A stretch of DNA of 64,000 nucleotides from Erythrobacteraceae bacterium (GCA_027489065.1 JAIYAM010000018.1:122355-186354), one strand, 5' to 3'; positions 33,371 through 42,653 are shown, counted from the first letter of the stretch. A program made the numbers and translations. The notes: generated by a model from the letters alone, not told the origin.

Positions 33371-35823
33371 CTGGCATGAAGCCCGCTCTCCTCCCGCTAC
33401 TTGCGGTCGCGGTGATCGCCGCCCCTGCGCCGCTTGCCGCGCGCGAGGCGGTGCTTGCGGTTCCGGCGGGCACGGTGTCGGAGGTGGCGATCGGCATCGC
33501 GCGGGCGACCAATGCCAGCATCGTGATCGCCGATCCGGCGCTGGGCCGCACGCGGGTGGCGGGGATCAAGGGCCGGATGGACGCCGAGGATGCGGTGCAG
33601 AAGCTCGCCCGCGCCAGCGGCATGAAGGCGGTGCGCGTGGGCCCGAGCGCATGGCGGCTGGTCGCCGCGCCGCGCCCCGCGCCCGTGTTCGCGCGCGCCC
33701 GCCCGGCGCGCCTCGTGCCCGCAGCCTATACCCCGAGCAGCGCCCCGCCGGCCGCCGAAGAAGGCGAGCCGATCACCGTCACCGCCTCCAAGCGCGACCT
33801 CAGCTTCGGCGAATTCGCCGGGCAGGTGACGCTGCTCGACGGCGCGGTGCTCGAACGTGGCGGGGTCGGCGGGACCGAGCGCATCACGCAGCGCGCCGCG
33901 ACCGTCAGCTCGACCTATCTCGGCAGCGGGCGCAACAAGCTGTTCATCCGGGGCATCGCGGATTCGAGCTTCACCGGGCCGACGCAGGCGACCGTGGGCC
34001 AGTATTTCGGCGACCTGCGCCTCTCCTACAACGCGCCCGATCCGGACCTGCGCCTGTCGGATATGGAGCGCGTCGAGATCCTCGAAGGGCCGCAAGGGAC
34101 GCTCTACGGCGCAGGTTCGCTGGGCGGGATCATCCGTCTGGTGCCGCGCGCGCCCGAGCCGGGCGAGACGCAACTCATCGTCTCGGGCGGGGCGAGCGCG
34201 ATCGCCAATGGCGAGCCGGGCGCCGATGCCCATGCGACGCTCAACCTGCCGCTCGCCGGGGAGACCGCCACCCTGCGGCTCAATTTCGATGCGGCGACGC
34301 TCGGCGGCTATATCGACAAGCCGGTGATCGGCCGCCGCGACGTCAACCGCACGGCGATCTTCGCCGGGCGTGCGGCCCTGCGGGTCGACATCGCGCCGGA
34401 CTGGAGCGCCGACGTGATCCTGCTCGGGCAGGACACCGAGGCGAGGGACAGCCAGTATGCCGACCGCGGCGCCCGGCGGCGGCTCGACAGCTCGGCGCAG
34501 GTGCCCGAGGGAAGCCGCGCGCAATACGGGCAGGCGCAGGTGGTGCTGAGCGGGCGGATGGGCGACATCCGTCTGAGGTCCTCGACCGGGCTCGGCGCGC
34601 AGGACCTCGCCGAGCGCTATGACGCGACTGTCCCGGGCGGTGCGCCGCGGCTGTTCCGGCAGCGCAACGAGACGCGCATGATCGCCAACGAGACGCGCAT
34701 CTGGCAACCCGTGGGGGCAAGCGGTTTCGGCTGGGTGCTCGGCTCGAGCATCATCGACAACCGCAACACCCTGACCCGCGCCCTCGGCGAGGGAGCCGTG
34801 CCCCCGTCCTCCGCTAACGCCGGGGCGGGCGGCATCGTCTCCGGCCCGGCCGGGCCGAGGTTCGCCGCAATCCCGGCCGCGACCGGCGTCACCAACACCG
34901 TTTTCGAGATCACCGGCTACGGCGAGGCGAGCTACCGCGTGCTGCGGGCGCTGACGCTGTCGGCGGGCCTCAGGGTCACCAGCGTGGAGATCGGCGGGGC
35001 GGGCGAGGACGTTGCGCGGCAGATCGCTGTCGCAGGGGCTGCGATCACCGCCAAGCGGCGCGAGACGGCCTATCTCCCCTCCGCCTCGGCCCTGCTCGAC
35101 ATCGGCGAGAAGGGGCGGGCGTATCTGCGCTATCAGGAGGGCTTCCGCCCCGGCGGTCTGGCGGTTTCGGGCGACTTCGTGCGCCAGTTCCGGTCCGACC
35201 ATGCGCGCACCGTGGAGCTGGGCGGCGGCTGGGGCCTGCCGGGGCGAGGGCCCTTCGATATCGGGGTGAGCCTGTCCTACACCCGCTGGCGCGACATCCA
35301 GGCCGATTTCATCGACGATGGCGGCCTGCCCTCGACCGCGAATATCGGCAACGGCACGATTCTAGCGGCGAGCGTCAACGGCAGCGCGCGGCTTGCCGGG
35401 GACCTGCGGCTGGAATTCGGCGCGACGCTCAACGACAGCGATGTCGACGAGCCGGTGGTGGTGCCCCTCGACCGGCTCAGCCGCATCCCCAACATCGCGC
35501 GGTTCTCGGGGCGCGCGGGGCTGCAATGGCGGCGCGATTTCGACGACGGTACGGCGATCGAGGCGGAAGGCTGGGCGAGCTATGTCGGCAAGTCGCGGCT
35601 CGGGATCGGGCCGGAGCTGGGCGAATTGCAGGGCGATTACCTCGACAGCGGGGCGAACCTGCGCTGGGGCCGCCAGAGCGCGGGGCTGACGCTGTCGGTC
35701 ACCAACCTCGCCGGGACCGTGGGCAACCGCTTCGCATTGGGCACGCCGTTCTCCACCGGCCGCGCGCAGATCACCCCGCTCCAGCCGCGCACCATCCGCA
35801 TCGGTTTCGACGCGCGCTTCTGA
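33367..35823 (+). CDS. TonB-dependent receptor with N-terminal STN signalling domain
   Basis: An 818-residue outer-membrane receptor. After a signal peptide (LAVAVIAAPAPLAA) comes an STN domain, about residues 25-100 (VPAGTVSEVAIGIARATNASIVIADP, DAEDAVQKLARASGMKAVRVG). Then follow ITVTASKRDLSFGEF, a plug with KLFIRGIADSSF and LEGPQGTLYGAGSLGGIIRL, and a barrel ending RIGFDARF. The STN domain talks to the FecR protein encoded just before. The ligand (a siderophore or other large nutrient) is unknown. The GTG start overlaps the previous stop; an ATG three codons on is the alternative. Confidence 0.9.
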   Translation: MTGMKPALLPLLAVAVIAAPAPLAAREAVLAVPAGTVSEVAIGIARATNASIVIADPALGRTRVAGIKGRMDAEDAVQKLARASGMKAVRVGPSAWRLVAAPRPAPVFARARPARLVPAAYTPSSAPPAAEEGEPITVTASKRDLSFGEFAGQVTLLDGAVLERGGVGGTERITQRAATVSSTYLGSGRNKLFIRGIADSSFTGPTQATVGQYFGDLRLSYNAPDPDLRLSDMERVEILEGPQGTLYGAGSLGGIIRLVPRAPEPGETQLIVSGGASAIANGEPGADAHATLNLPLAGETATLRLNFDAATLGGYIDKPVIGRRDVNRTAIFAGRAALRVDIAPDWSADVILLGQDTEARDSQYADRGARRRLDSSAQVPEGSRAQYGQAQVVLSGRMGDIRLRSSTGLGAQDLAERYDATVPGGAPRLFRQRNETRMIANETRIWQPVGASGFGWVLGSSIIDNRNTLTRALGEGAVPPSSANAGAGGIVSGPAGPRFAAIPAATGVTNTVFEITGYGEASYRVLRALTLSAGLRVTSVEIGGAGEDVARQIAVAGAAITAKRRETAYLPSASALLDIGEKGRAYLRYQEGFRPGGLAVSGDFVRQFRSDHARTVELGGGWGLPGRGPFDIGVSLSYTRWRDIQADFIDDGGLPSTANIGNGTILAASVNGSARLAGDLRLEFGATLNDSDVDEPVVVPLDRLSRIPNIARFSGRAGLQWRRDFDDGTAIEAEGWASYVGKSRLGIGPELGELQGDYLDSGANLRWGRQSAGLTLSVTNLAGTVGNRFALGTPFSTGRAQITPLQPRTIRIGFDARF

Positions 35824-35899
35824 ATTTTTTTGCGCGCGCGGCCAAGGTGCCGTGCCGACGCCTCCGTCTCTTGGTGAAAACCCACCAGGAGGACCCCAA

Positions 35900-38800
35900 A
35901 TGCCCCGTACTACCCCCCTCGTCTGCACCCTGCTCGCCGGCACTGCCGTGGCCGCGCTGTCCCAGCCGCTCGCCGCGCAGACCGTCATCAACACCGCGCG
36001 CACCACGCCGGTCGTCACCTCGACCGTGAACGCCGGACAGCCCGCCGACGTGCGGATCGACGCCGCCGGATCGGTGACGGTCGCCAGCGGCACGGCGGTG
36101 ACGGTCGACAGCAACAACTCGGTCACCAACGCGGGCAACGTCAAGATCACCAATGCCGACAACGCGGTCGGCATCCGCGTGACTGCGGGCCGCACGGCGA
36201 ACATCGTAAACTCCGGCACGATCACCATCGACGAGACCTACACCCCGACCGACACCGACAATGACGGCGATCTCGACGGGCCCTTCGCCACCGGCACGGG
36301 CCGCACCGCGATCCTCCTCGAAGGCGCGCTGACCGGCAACCTTTCGCACACCGGCACGATCCTCGTCGAAGGCAACAATTCGGCCGGTATCCGCGCGGTC
36401 GGCCCGATCACCGGCACCGTGACCCACGAAGGCAAGACCACCGTGATCGGCACCAACGCGACCGGCGTGGCGCTTGGCGCTGTCTCGGGCAATGTCCGGC
36501 TCGCGGGCGAGATCTCCGTGCGCGGGCAGGACGCGCGCGGCGCCGTGCTCAGCGGCGACATCGGCGGCCGCCTGCAGGTGCAGAGCAGCATCACCGCGAC
36601 CGGTTATCGCACCGCGCCTGCGCCGTCCGACGTCACCAAGCTCGATGCCGATGACCTGCTGCAAGGCGGCAGCGCGCTCACCATCGAGGGCAATGTCGCG
36701 CGCGGCATCGTCTTCGAGGTGCCCCCCGTCGATGCCGTCGCGTCCGACCCCGACGAGGACAAGGACGGGATCGAGGACGCCAAGGAAGGCACCACCCGCA
36801 TCATCGCCTATGGCGCGGCGCCCGCGGTGCAGATCGGCGGCGCGAACAACATGACCGTCGGCGCGACCCAGAACACCGCAACCGGCTTCGGCATCATCAT
36901 GGCCGGCCAGATCACCGGCGACGGCGTCTATCAGGGCGTTGACGGCACGGGCATGCGCATCGGCGGGCGCGGCGGCTCGGTCGCGGTGGCGGGCGGGATG
37001 CTCGTCAACGGCGAGATCCGCGGCGCATCGCGGGGCGGCAATGCCACCGGCCTCAACCTTGCGGCCGGCACCGACCTGCCCGAACTGCGCAACGCCGGCA
37101 CCATCGCCGCGACCGTCACCGGCACCGCCGGCACGGGCCAGGCGACGGCAGTGCTGATCGGCGAGAATGCGAACGTGCCGACCTTGCGCAATTCCAAGGC
37201 GATCAGCGCAACCGGCATCACCACCGGCAGCGCGACCGCGATCCTCGACCGGTCGGGCACGCTCGCCCTTGTCGAGAACAGCGGCGCGATCACCGCGAGC
37301 GGGGCGGACGCCGCCTCGACCCGCAATGTCGCGATCGACCTGTCGGCGCGCACCGGCGACAGCATCATCCGTCAGACCGTGGTCGCCTCGGGCGTGGCCG
37401 CGCCGATCATCACCGGGGCGGTCCGCTTCGGCAGCGGCAATGACCGGCTCGAACTGCTCGACGGCACGATGAACGGCAATGTCAGCTTCGGCGGCGGCAC
37501 CAACCGGCTGATCATGAGCGGCGATGCGGTGATGATCGGCAATGCCGACTTCGGCGGCGGGCAGGGCTTCCTGACGCTCGCCAACACCGCGCTGTTCAAT
37601 GGACGGCTGACCAATGCGCAGAACGTTGCGGTCAATGTCGGCAGCGGCACGCTCCAGCTGGCCGGGCAGACGACCATCGCCAGCCTCGAAACCGGCGCAG
37701 GCGGCGTGATCGGCGCGACGGTCGGCGGACCTGCCGGCACCAACACCGCGATCACCGTGACCGGCAATGCCACCTTCGGCACCGGCACCAAGCTGCGCAT
37801 CCGCCTTGCCGACATCAACTCGGCCGTGGGCACCTTCACCGTCATCAACGCCGGGAGCCTGACCGGAGCTGCCAACCTCACCGCGGATTCCGCGCTGGTG
37901 CCGTTCCTCTACAAGGCGGCCGTGGCGGTGAGCGGCAACAACGTGAACGTCGCGGTGACCCGCAAGGCGACCAGCGAGCTGGGCCTCAACGCCTCGGAAG
38001 GCCGCGCCTTCGACCCGCTGTTCGCGGCGCTTTCCAAGGACGCCAAGGTCGCCGACCTGTTCCTCAACATCAACAACGCCGAGGTGTTCCAGGCCTATGT
38101 CGCCCAGACCCTGCCCGACCACGCCGGTGGCAGCTTCGAAGGCGTGAGCCAGGGCCTGCGCACGCTCGCCCGCAGCTTCATGGACCCCAGCGCGCCCTTC
38201 GACGAGGAAGGCAAGCTGAAGATCATCGCCGACTTCGGCAACTGGAACGTCGACAAGGAACGCGGGACATCGGCCGATTTCGATCTCGGCGGGCTCGGCG
38301 TGCGCGCCGGGGCGGAATACATCACCGGGATCGGCGCCTTCGGGATCACCGGAACCTGGCTGTGGAACAAGCACACCAGCGGGCCGGGCGACAATTCGGT
38401 GCTCTCGGACAGCTACGAGGCGGGCGTGCACTGGCGCGGCAAGTTCGGTCCGGTGCTCGGCTTTGCGCGGGTCGGTGCGGGCAAGTCCGACTTCTCGGGC
38501 AGCCGCGTCTTCGCCGGCGGCACGGGCACCAACGCGGTCAACTACACGATCGCGCGCGAGTGGAGCGGTGATTTCGTCACCGCCACCGGCGGCGTCTCGA
38601 TCGAGGGCGGCGGGCAGTTCTTCTTCTTCCGCCCCTCGGTGGTGGTCGATTACCTGCGCCTCAAGGAGGACGGCTACACCGAGACCGGCGGTGGCAATGC
38701 GCTCAATCTCACGGTCGATGGCCGGTCCAGCAAGGAGCTGGCGGTCAATGGCGGGCTTGCGGTGGGCGCGGACCTGTGGGGCATGCAGTCGCGCGATCGC

Positions 38801-39052
38801 GGCTGGCTGCGGCTCGAGGCCGAAGGCGGCTGGCGCGAGCTTCTAACCAGCGATCTCGGCGAGACCCGGGCGCGCTACAACACCGGCACGCAGTTCACGC
38901 TGACGCCGGAAGGCCGTGACAGCGGCTGGTTCGCCCGCGCCCGCGCGCTGGGCGGGGACGGCAGCTACAGGATCGCCGGCGAGGTCGGGCTGGAAGAACA
39001 GTTCGGCCAGATCGGCTACTCTTTGCGCGCATCGCTCCGCTTCGGCTGGTGA
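35900..39052 (+). CDS. autotransporter (type Va) with Ca-binding-type loops
   Basis: A 1050-residue protein. It has a signal peptide ending LSQPLAAQT, then a long Gly/Thr/Ala-rich beta-helix-like passenger with repeated 'N-x-G-T-I/NSGTI' turns. About residues 750-1050 form a C-terminal autotransporter barrel ending LRASLRFGW. Two Asp-rich loops, TDTDNDGDLDGP (about residue 115) and DPDEDKDGIEDAKEG (about 290), resemble calcium-binding type-3 repeats. A strong AGGAGG precedes the ATG. It is likely an adhesin or surface layer protein. It follows the FecIR-receptor set at 77 bases and may share its control. Confidence 0.87.
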   Translation: MPRTTPLVCTLLAGTAVAALSQPLAAQTVINTARTTPVVTSTVNAGQPADVRIDAAGSVTVASGTAVTVDSNNSVTNAGNVKITNADNAVGIRVTAGRTANIVNSGTITIDETYTPTDTDNDGDLDGPFATGTGRTAILLEGALTGNLSHTGTILVEGNNSAGIRAVGPITGTVTHEGKTTVIGTNATGVALGAVSGNVRLAGEISVRGQDARGAVLSGDIGGRLQVQSSITATGYRTAPAPSDVTKLDADDLLQGGSALTIEGNVARGIVFEVPPVDAVASDPDEDKDGIEDAKEGTTRIIAYGAAPAVQIGGANNMTVGATQNTATGFGIIMAGQITGDGVYQGVDGTGMRIGGRGGSVAVAGGMLVNGEIRGASRGGNATGLNLAAGTDLPELRNAGTIAATVTGTAGTGQATAVLIGENANVPTLRNSKAISATGITTGSATAILDRSGTLALVENSGAITASGADAASTRNVAIDLSARTGDSIIRQTVVASGVAAPIITGAVRFGSGNDRLELLDGTMNGNVSFGGGTNRLIMSGDAVMIGNADFGGGQGFLTLANTALFNGRLTNAQNVAVNVGSGTLQLAGQTTIASLETGAGGVIGATVGGPAGTNTAITVTGNATFGTGTKLRIRLADINSAVGTFTVINAGSLTGAANLTADSALVPFLYKAAVAVSGNNVNVAVTRKATSELGLNASEGRAFDPLFAALSKDAKVADLFLNINNAEVFQAYVAQTLPDHAGGSFEGVSQGLRTLARSFMDPSAPFDEEGKLKIIADFGNWNVDKERGTSADFDLGGLGVRAGAEYITGIGAFGITGTWLWNKHTSGPGDNSVLSDSYEAGVHWRGKFGPVLGFARVGAGKSDFSGSRVFAGGTGTNAVNYTIAREWSGDFVTATGGVSIEGGGQFFFFRPSVVVDYLRLKEDGYTETGGGNALNLTVDGRSSKELAVNGGLAVGADLWGMQSRDRGWLRLEAEGGWRELLTSDLGETRARYNTGTQFTLTPEGRDSGWFARARALGGDGSYRIAGEVGLEEQFGQIGYSLRASLRFGW

Positions 39053-39131
39053 TGTGCGCGGGGTGCCGGTTGTCGCATGCCCCCCCGCTGCGCCGGCACC
39101 CCCACTCTTCGCGAATGAATGGACGAAAGGT

Positions 39132-39833
39132 ATGAGGACCCTCGCAACTCTTGCCGCCGCGCTGCTGGCCGCGGCGTGCACCCCTGCCCAGATGCGCCTG
39201 CCCGATGGCCTTGCCGCCGCCGGGCAGGTGCTGCCTGTCGAGGGGATCGGCGGCGGCAACAGGGGCCGCTTCTATATCGGCGCGTGGCAGGGCAGCTTCA
39301 CCCGATCGGAGGAGCGGCTCGCGCTGTTCGATGCGCTGGTGACCAACCGCGCGGGCGCGGACTTCATCATCGAGGGGCCGGGCATTTCGGAGACGATCGA
39401 GGCGACATGCCGGATGCGCGAGCGGGTGGTGGAGCTGGGCGTCGTGTCCTTCACGCCCGGACGCATGGCCTATGCCTGCCAGTTCACGGCAGAGGGGAGG
39501 AGTTTCCCCGCGCGCTTCGAATTGCAGGAGGCGAGGACCGGCCTCGCCGATGCGCTGAGCCGCCGCCAGCGCTTGGGCGAAATCGCGCTGGGCGGCGAGG
39601 TGGTGCAGATCCGCTCGGTGCACAGGGTCGCAGGCTCGCCCTTCGAGCTGGCGAGCCCGATCGGCTACATCTTCGAACAGCAGGGCCGCGAGGTTGGCGC
39701 GGTGGAACTGAACGGCAAGGCGCGGCTGATCCTTGCCGACCCCGCCAACGAAGGGCTGGCACGGACACTGACGATCGCGGGCCTGACGCTGGCATTGTTG
39801 CGCGATCCGGCGAATTCCGCGCTCGGTGATTGA
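39132..39833 (+). CDS. putative lipoprotein, function unknown
   Basis: A 233-residue protein with a lipoprotein signal (LAAALLAAAC, Cys about 15). The remaining sequence is mixed alpha/beta, with RGRFYIGAWQGSFTRSEERLALFDALV and a hydrophobic C-terminal stretch (ARTLTIAGLTLALLRDP). No family is recognised. It lies 79 bases behind the autotransporter with its own GAAAGG ribosome site, so it may be an accessory protein for it (inference). The next feature is repeat array copy 2. Confidence 0.65.
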   Translation: MRTLATLAAALLAAACTPAQMRLPDGLAAAGQVLPVEGIGGGNRGRFYIGAWQGSFTRSEERLALFDALVTNRAGADFIIEGPGISETIEATCRMRERVVELGVVSFTPGRMAYACQFTAEGRSFPARFELQEARTGLADALSRRQRLGEIALGGEVVQIRSVHRVAGSPFELASPIGYIFEQQGREVGAVELNGKARLILADPANEGLARTLTIAGLTLALLRDPANSALGD

Positions 39834-39878
39834 TGGGCGGGTGATCAAGGGGCGGGTTTGCCGGGCGTATGTTGGCGC

Positions 39879-39941
39879 CAGACCCCTGTTAGACCCCCTC
39901 CAGACCCCTGCTAGACCCCTCCTAGACCTCGCTCAGCGCGC
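39879..39941 (+). repeat. phased 11-bp repeat array, copy 2
   Basis: Six units start at 39879, 39890, 39901, 39912, 39923 and 39933, giving steps of 11, 11, 11, 11 and 10. Units read CAGACCCCTGT, TAGACCCCCTC, CAGACCCCTGC, TAGACCCCTCC, TAGACCTCGC and TCAGCGCGC. They run directly into the parS-type site. The last units overlap the 3' end of the sorB-like gene on the other strand. The sequence and spacing agree with the arrays at 8908 and 54431. Confidence 0.82.
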
Positions 39942-40277
39942 TGTTTCACGTGGAACATCGCTTTGACGGGCCTGCACCGCGACCATGTAGTCGACGATGG
40001 CCGGCACTGCCTCGGGATCGACCGGAGCCTTGTAGAGCGTGATCATCTTGGCAACCGTCGCCTCCCACTTTGCGCGCGGGACCCCGGGCTGCTGGAGCAT
40101 GGTCGATGGCGAGTGGCAGGCGGTGCAGTTCTCGATGACCGCCTGACGGCCCGGTCCTTCGGGCAGGTCGTCGGAATCGTCCGGCAGGGTGATGCTGGCG
40201 TCCTTGAACTGCACCACGGGCGAGGCATCGCAGCCCGCCAGACACAGCAGCGCCAGTAGGGCGAGGACGCCCCTCAT
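39933..40277 (-). CDS. sorB: c-type cytochrome subunit of sulfite dehydrogenase (SorB-like)
   Basis: A 114-residue lipoprotein-type monoheme cytochrome. The lipobox is LCLAGC (Cys about 16). The haem motif CTACH is at about residues 51-55, and a Met ligand is likely in the C-terminal half (VAKMITLYKAP). It accepts electrons from SorA during sulfite oxidation to sulfate in the periplasm. It is the last gene of the six-gene minus operon and overlaps sorA by 4 bases. Its last codons (DVPRETAR) are encoded by parS site 2 and the end of the repeat array. Confidence 0.82.
   Translation of the reverse strand: MRGVLALLALLCLAGCDASPVVQFKDASITLPDDSDDLPEGPGRQAVIENCTACHSPSTMLQQPGVPRAKWEATVAKMITLYKAPVDPEAVPAIVDYMVAVQARQSDVPRETAR
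39942..39957. other. parS site 2 (one mismatch), inside the 3' end of sorB
   Basis: TGTTTCACGTGGAACA differs from the perfect palindrome at one position in the right arm; variants with CACGTGGAAC arms occur as functional parS in alphaproteobacteria. It overlaps the last codons of the SorB-like cytochrome, which may explain the changed base. It directly follows repeat array copy 2. Confidence 0.75.
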
Positions 40278-41473
40278 TGCGCCCTCAGGGTGATGCGTTC
40301 GATGACGCTCCGGGCATAGCCCGAGGGGTTCCAGACGAGTTCGCCGGGCTGGGTCAAGCCATTGGAATTGGCCGCTTTGGTGCCGATTTGCGTCAGGTCA
40401 CCTGACACACTCGGCAGCGTCACCGACCAGCGGCGGAAGGCGTAGGGGCCGTGCTCGTCGGGGCCGAGGGTGCAGGGGATTTCCCAGCCATCCCCGACCA
40501 GATCGACCTTGGCGAGACCCGCGTCCCCGCCCATCGCTATGCCCTCAAGGGTGAGCGGTTTGCCGAGCGCCACGGTGGCCCCGTCGGCATGGCTGGTGAT
40601 GAAGCTGCGCGGCGGCATGGCGGTGATCGGCACGGTCGGGAAGTCCTTGTCCCCCGGCTTCACCGCCACCGTCGGCCAGCGGTAAGTCTCTGCGACGTAA
40701 TGGCTTTCGTCCTCGCCGGAGAGCGCCTCGATGGTTGAGAGCATCTTCACCCAATAGGTCGAGAACCAGCCCGGCACCACGATCCGCAAGGGGAAGCCGT
40801 GGAGGATCGGCAGCGGCTCGTCGTTCATCGCCCAGGCGACCAGCACATCGTCGCGCATCGCGATATCGATCGGGATCGACTTGATGAATTGCGGCGCGCC
40901 GTCGGTCATCGGCACGTCGAGCCCGGCGAAGCGAACGCGCTTCGCCCCCTCGGCGACGCCCGCCTTGGCGAGCACGTCCTTGAGGCGCACCCCCGTCCAC
41001 TTCGCGCAGCCCATCGCGCCGTTGCCCCACTGGGTGCCGGTGACGCGCGGCTCCGAGAGGCCCCGCCCGTTGCCTGCGCACTGGTTGATCGCAACGATCT
41101 CAACGGTTTCGCCTGCCGAGGCGATCTCGTCCAAGGTCAGCGCCACCGGCGCCTTGACCGCTCCGCCCACCGCAACGCGGTGCTTCGCGGCGCTCACCTC
41201 GGTCGGCATCGGCCAGTTCCAGCGCACGAACATCCGATTGTTCGGGGTGATCGTGCCGGTGCGGAACACCTCCATCGGGGCTTCGAGCAGGGGCGGCCGG
41301 ATGCGCTGGACGATCATCTCGCCCTTGCCAGGGAATTGCGGATCCAGCGGCCTGAGGCTCGGCCCACCGGGAAGCCCGAGGTCGATGAGCTTCTGGCCGA
41401 ACACCGGCCCCGCCAGCGCCGCGCCGCCAGCGCCAGCGATCAGCGCGCGGCGGGTAAGCCTCTGAGAACTCAC
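40274..41473 (-). CDS. sorA: molybdenum sulfite dehydrogenase catalytic subunit (SorA-like)
   Basis: A 399-residue sulfite-oxidase-fold enzyme. It has a twin-arginine signal (TRRALIAGAGGAALAG), a molybdopterin domain with the metal-ligand Cys in AINQCAGNGRG (Cys about 132), GCAKWTGVRLKDVL, GFPLRIVVPGWFSTYWVKML, and a C-terminal dimerisation domain. It oxidises sulfite to sulfate in the periplasm and gives electrons to the cytochrome encoded next. In this operon it removes the sulfite freed from sulfoquinovose. It overlaps both neighbours by 4 bases. Confidence 0.88.
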   Translation of the reverse strand: MSSQRLTRRALIAGAGGAALAGPVFGQKLIDLGLPGGPSLRPLDPQFPGKGEMIVQRIRPPLLEAPMEVFRTGTITPNNRMFVRWNWPMPTEVSAAKHRVAVGGAVKAPVALTLDEIASAGETVEIVAINQCAGNGRGLSEPRVTGTQWGNGAMGCAKWTGVRLKDVLAKAGVAEGAKRVRFAGLDVPMTDGAPQFIKSIPIDIAMRDDVLVAWAMNDEPLPILHGFPLRIVVPGWFSTYWVKMLSTIEALSGEDESHYVAETYRWPTVAVKPGDKDFPTVPITAMPPRSFITSHADGATVALGKPLTLEGIAMGGDAGLAKVDLVGDGWEIPCTLGPDEHGPYAFRRWSVTLPSVSGDLTQIGTKAANSNGLTQPGELVWNPSGYARSVIERITLRAQ

Positions 41474-42081
41474 GCCTCCGCGCCCTCGAGCCTTGCGATC
41501 AGCGCGCCGATGTCGGCGACCGCCAGATCATGCGCCGCGATCAGATCGCCGATGTCGTCGAGCCGCGCCATCTCGCCGTCGTCGCGCATGATCGAGCAGA
41601 TCACCGCCGCATCGCCCGCGCCCGCGGCCCTTGCAAGGTCGATCGAGGCTTCGCAGGCCGCGGCCCGCTCCAGCACGCCGCCGGGCCTCGCGATCAGCGG
41701 GAAGACGTGGCCGGGGGAATGGATGTCGGCATTGGTCGCCCCCTCGGCAATCGCGACGCTGACGGTGTGCGCGCGGTCGGCGGCGGAGATGCCGGTCGAC
41801 ACGCCGTGCGCCGCCTCGATCGAGCGGGCGAAGGGCCGCCCGGTCTGGCGCGCCGTGCCGGGATTGACGAGGGTGAGCCCCAGTCGCTCGGCGCGTTCGG
41901 GCGTCACCGAAAGGCAGATCAGGCCCCGCCCGTGGGTGGCCATGAAGTTGATCGCCTCGGGTGTGACATGCTTCGCCGCGATCATCAGGTCGATGTCGCC
42001 GCCCCGCAGCCGGTCGCCCGAGATGACGACCATCCGGCCCGCCGCAATCGCCTCAAGCGCTGCGTCGAATTCGGCGCTCAT
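41470..42081 (-). CDS. RibB-like protein (dihydroxybutanone phosphate synthase fold) with altered catalytic loop
   Basis: A 203-residue protein clearly related to RibB: SIEAAHGVSTGISAADR, SPGHVFPLIARPGGVLER, CEASIDLARAAG, and MRDDGEMARLDDI. The acidic loop that binds Mg2+ in true enzymes (DDEDRENEGD) is replaced by SGDRLRGGDID, so the first catalytic Glu becomes Gly and the second Asp. Authentic RibB makes the four-carbon riboflavin precursor from ribulose 5-phosphate. Here the activity is doubtful. In a sulfoquinovose operon with an FMN reductase and an FMN-using monooxygenase, it may support flavin supply or act on another sugar phosphate (inference). The start shares one base with the reductase stop. 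Confidence 0.7.
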   Translation of the reverse strand: MSAEFDAALEAIAAGRMVVISGDRLRGGDIDLMIAAKHVTPEAINFMATHGRGLICLSVTPERAERLGLTLVNPGTARQTGRPFARSIEAAHGVSTGISAADRAHTVSVAIAEGATNADIHSPGHVFPLIARPGGVLERAAACEASIDLARAAGAGDAAVICSIMRDDGEMARLDDIGDLIAAHDLAVADIGALIARLEGAEA

Positions 42082-42653
42082 CACGCAAGGTCCCTTCCGG
42101 CAGCGAAGCTCTTCGCCCCGAGCACGACCTGCTTGCCGACCAGCTCCAGCTGGCCGCGGGCGCGCTCGTCGAGGCATTCGCCGTCGGGCGAGAACATGCC
42201 CTGATAGGTGCGGATCGTCGCGCCCATCGGGGTGGGCCAGCCGCGCAGGGCATGGGTGATCGCGCGCATGGTGAGCAGCGTCGACATCGACGCCTGATCG
42301 CCGAAAGCGGTGGCGATAAGGCCGACGGCGCGGCCATCGAGATAGGGCCGCTCGTCTTTGGCGAGGTCCTCCAGGTAATCGAGCGCATTCTTGACCACGC
42401 CCGAGATCGTGCCGTGATAGCCCGGCGCAGCCACAAGGAGCCCGTCCGCCGCGCGCACAGCTTCGACGAGCTCCGCGCCCATCTGGGTGGTGTAGCCGGG
42501 GCCGCGGTAATGGGAGAGGGCGGCGCAATATTCCCCGCCGAACACCGTCACCTCGGCCCCTTCGCCCGCGGCGATTCCGGCCGCGAGGCGCAGCGCCTGC
42601 TCCGTGGAAGAGCCGGGATTGACCGTGCCGCCAAGGGCTACGATGCGCGTCAT
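42081..42653 (-). CDS. smoA: NAD(P)H-dependent FMN reductase (SmoA-like)
   Basis: A 190-residue flavodoxin-fold reductase. The FMN phosphate loop is GGTVNPGSSTEQALRLA; other family parts are GLLVAAPGYHGTISGVVKNALDYLE (flavin ring contact) and GLIATAFGDQASM. Such enzymes deliver reduced FMN to two-component monooxygenases. The only candidate partner in the window is the SmoC-like monooxygenase at 53189, so the SmoA role is assigned by context. The ATG overlaps the GlpD stop (ATGA). Confidence 0.75.
   Translation of the reverse strand: MTRIVALGGTVNPGSSTEQALRLAAGIAAGEGAEVTVFGGEYCAALSHYRGPGYTTQMGAELVEAVRAADGLLVAAPGYHGTISGVVKNALDYLEDLAKDERPYLDGRAVGLIATAFGDQASMSTLLTMRAITHALRGWPTPMGATIRTYQGMFSPDGECLDERARGQLELVGKQVVLGAKSFAAGRDLA

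Noticed and set aside
35771..38431. 886-codon open frame on the minus strand opposite the autotransporter
   Set aside because: Same reason: shadow of a repetitive GC-rich gene with a convincing signal peptide, barrel and ribosome site.
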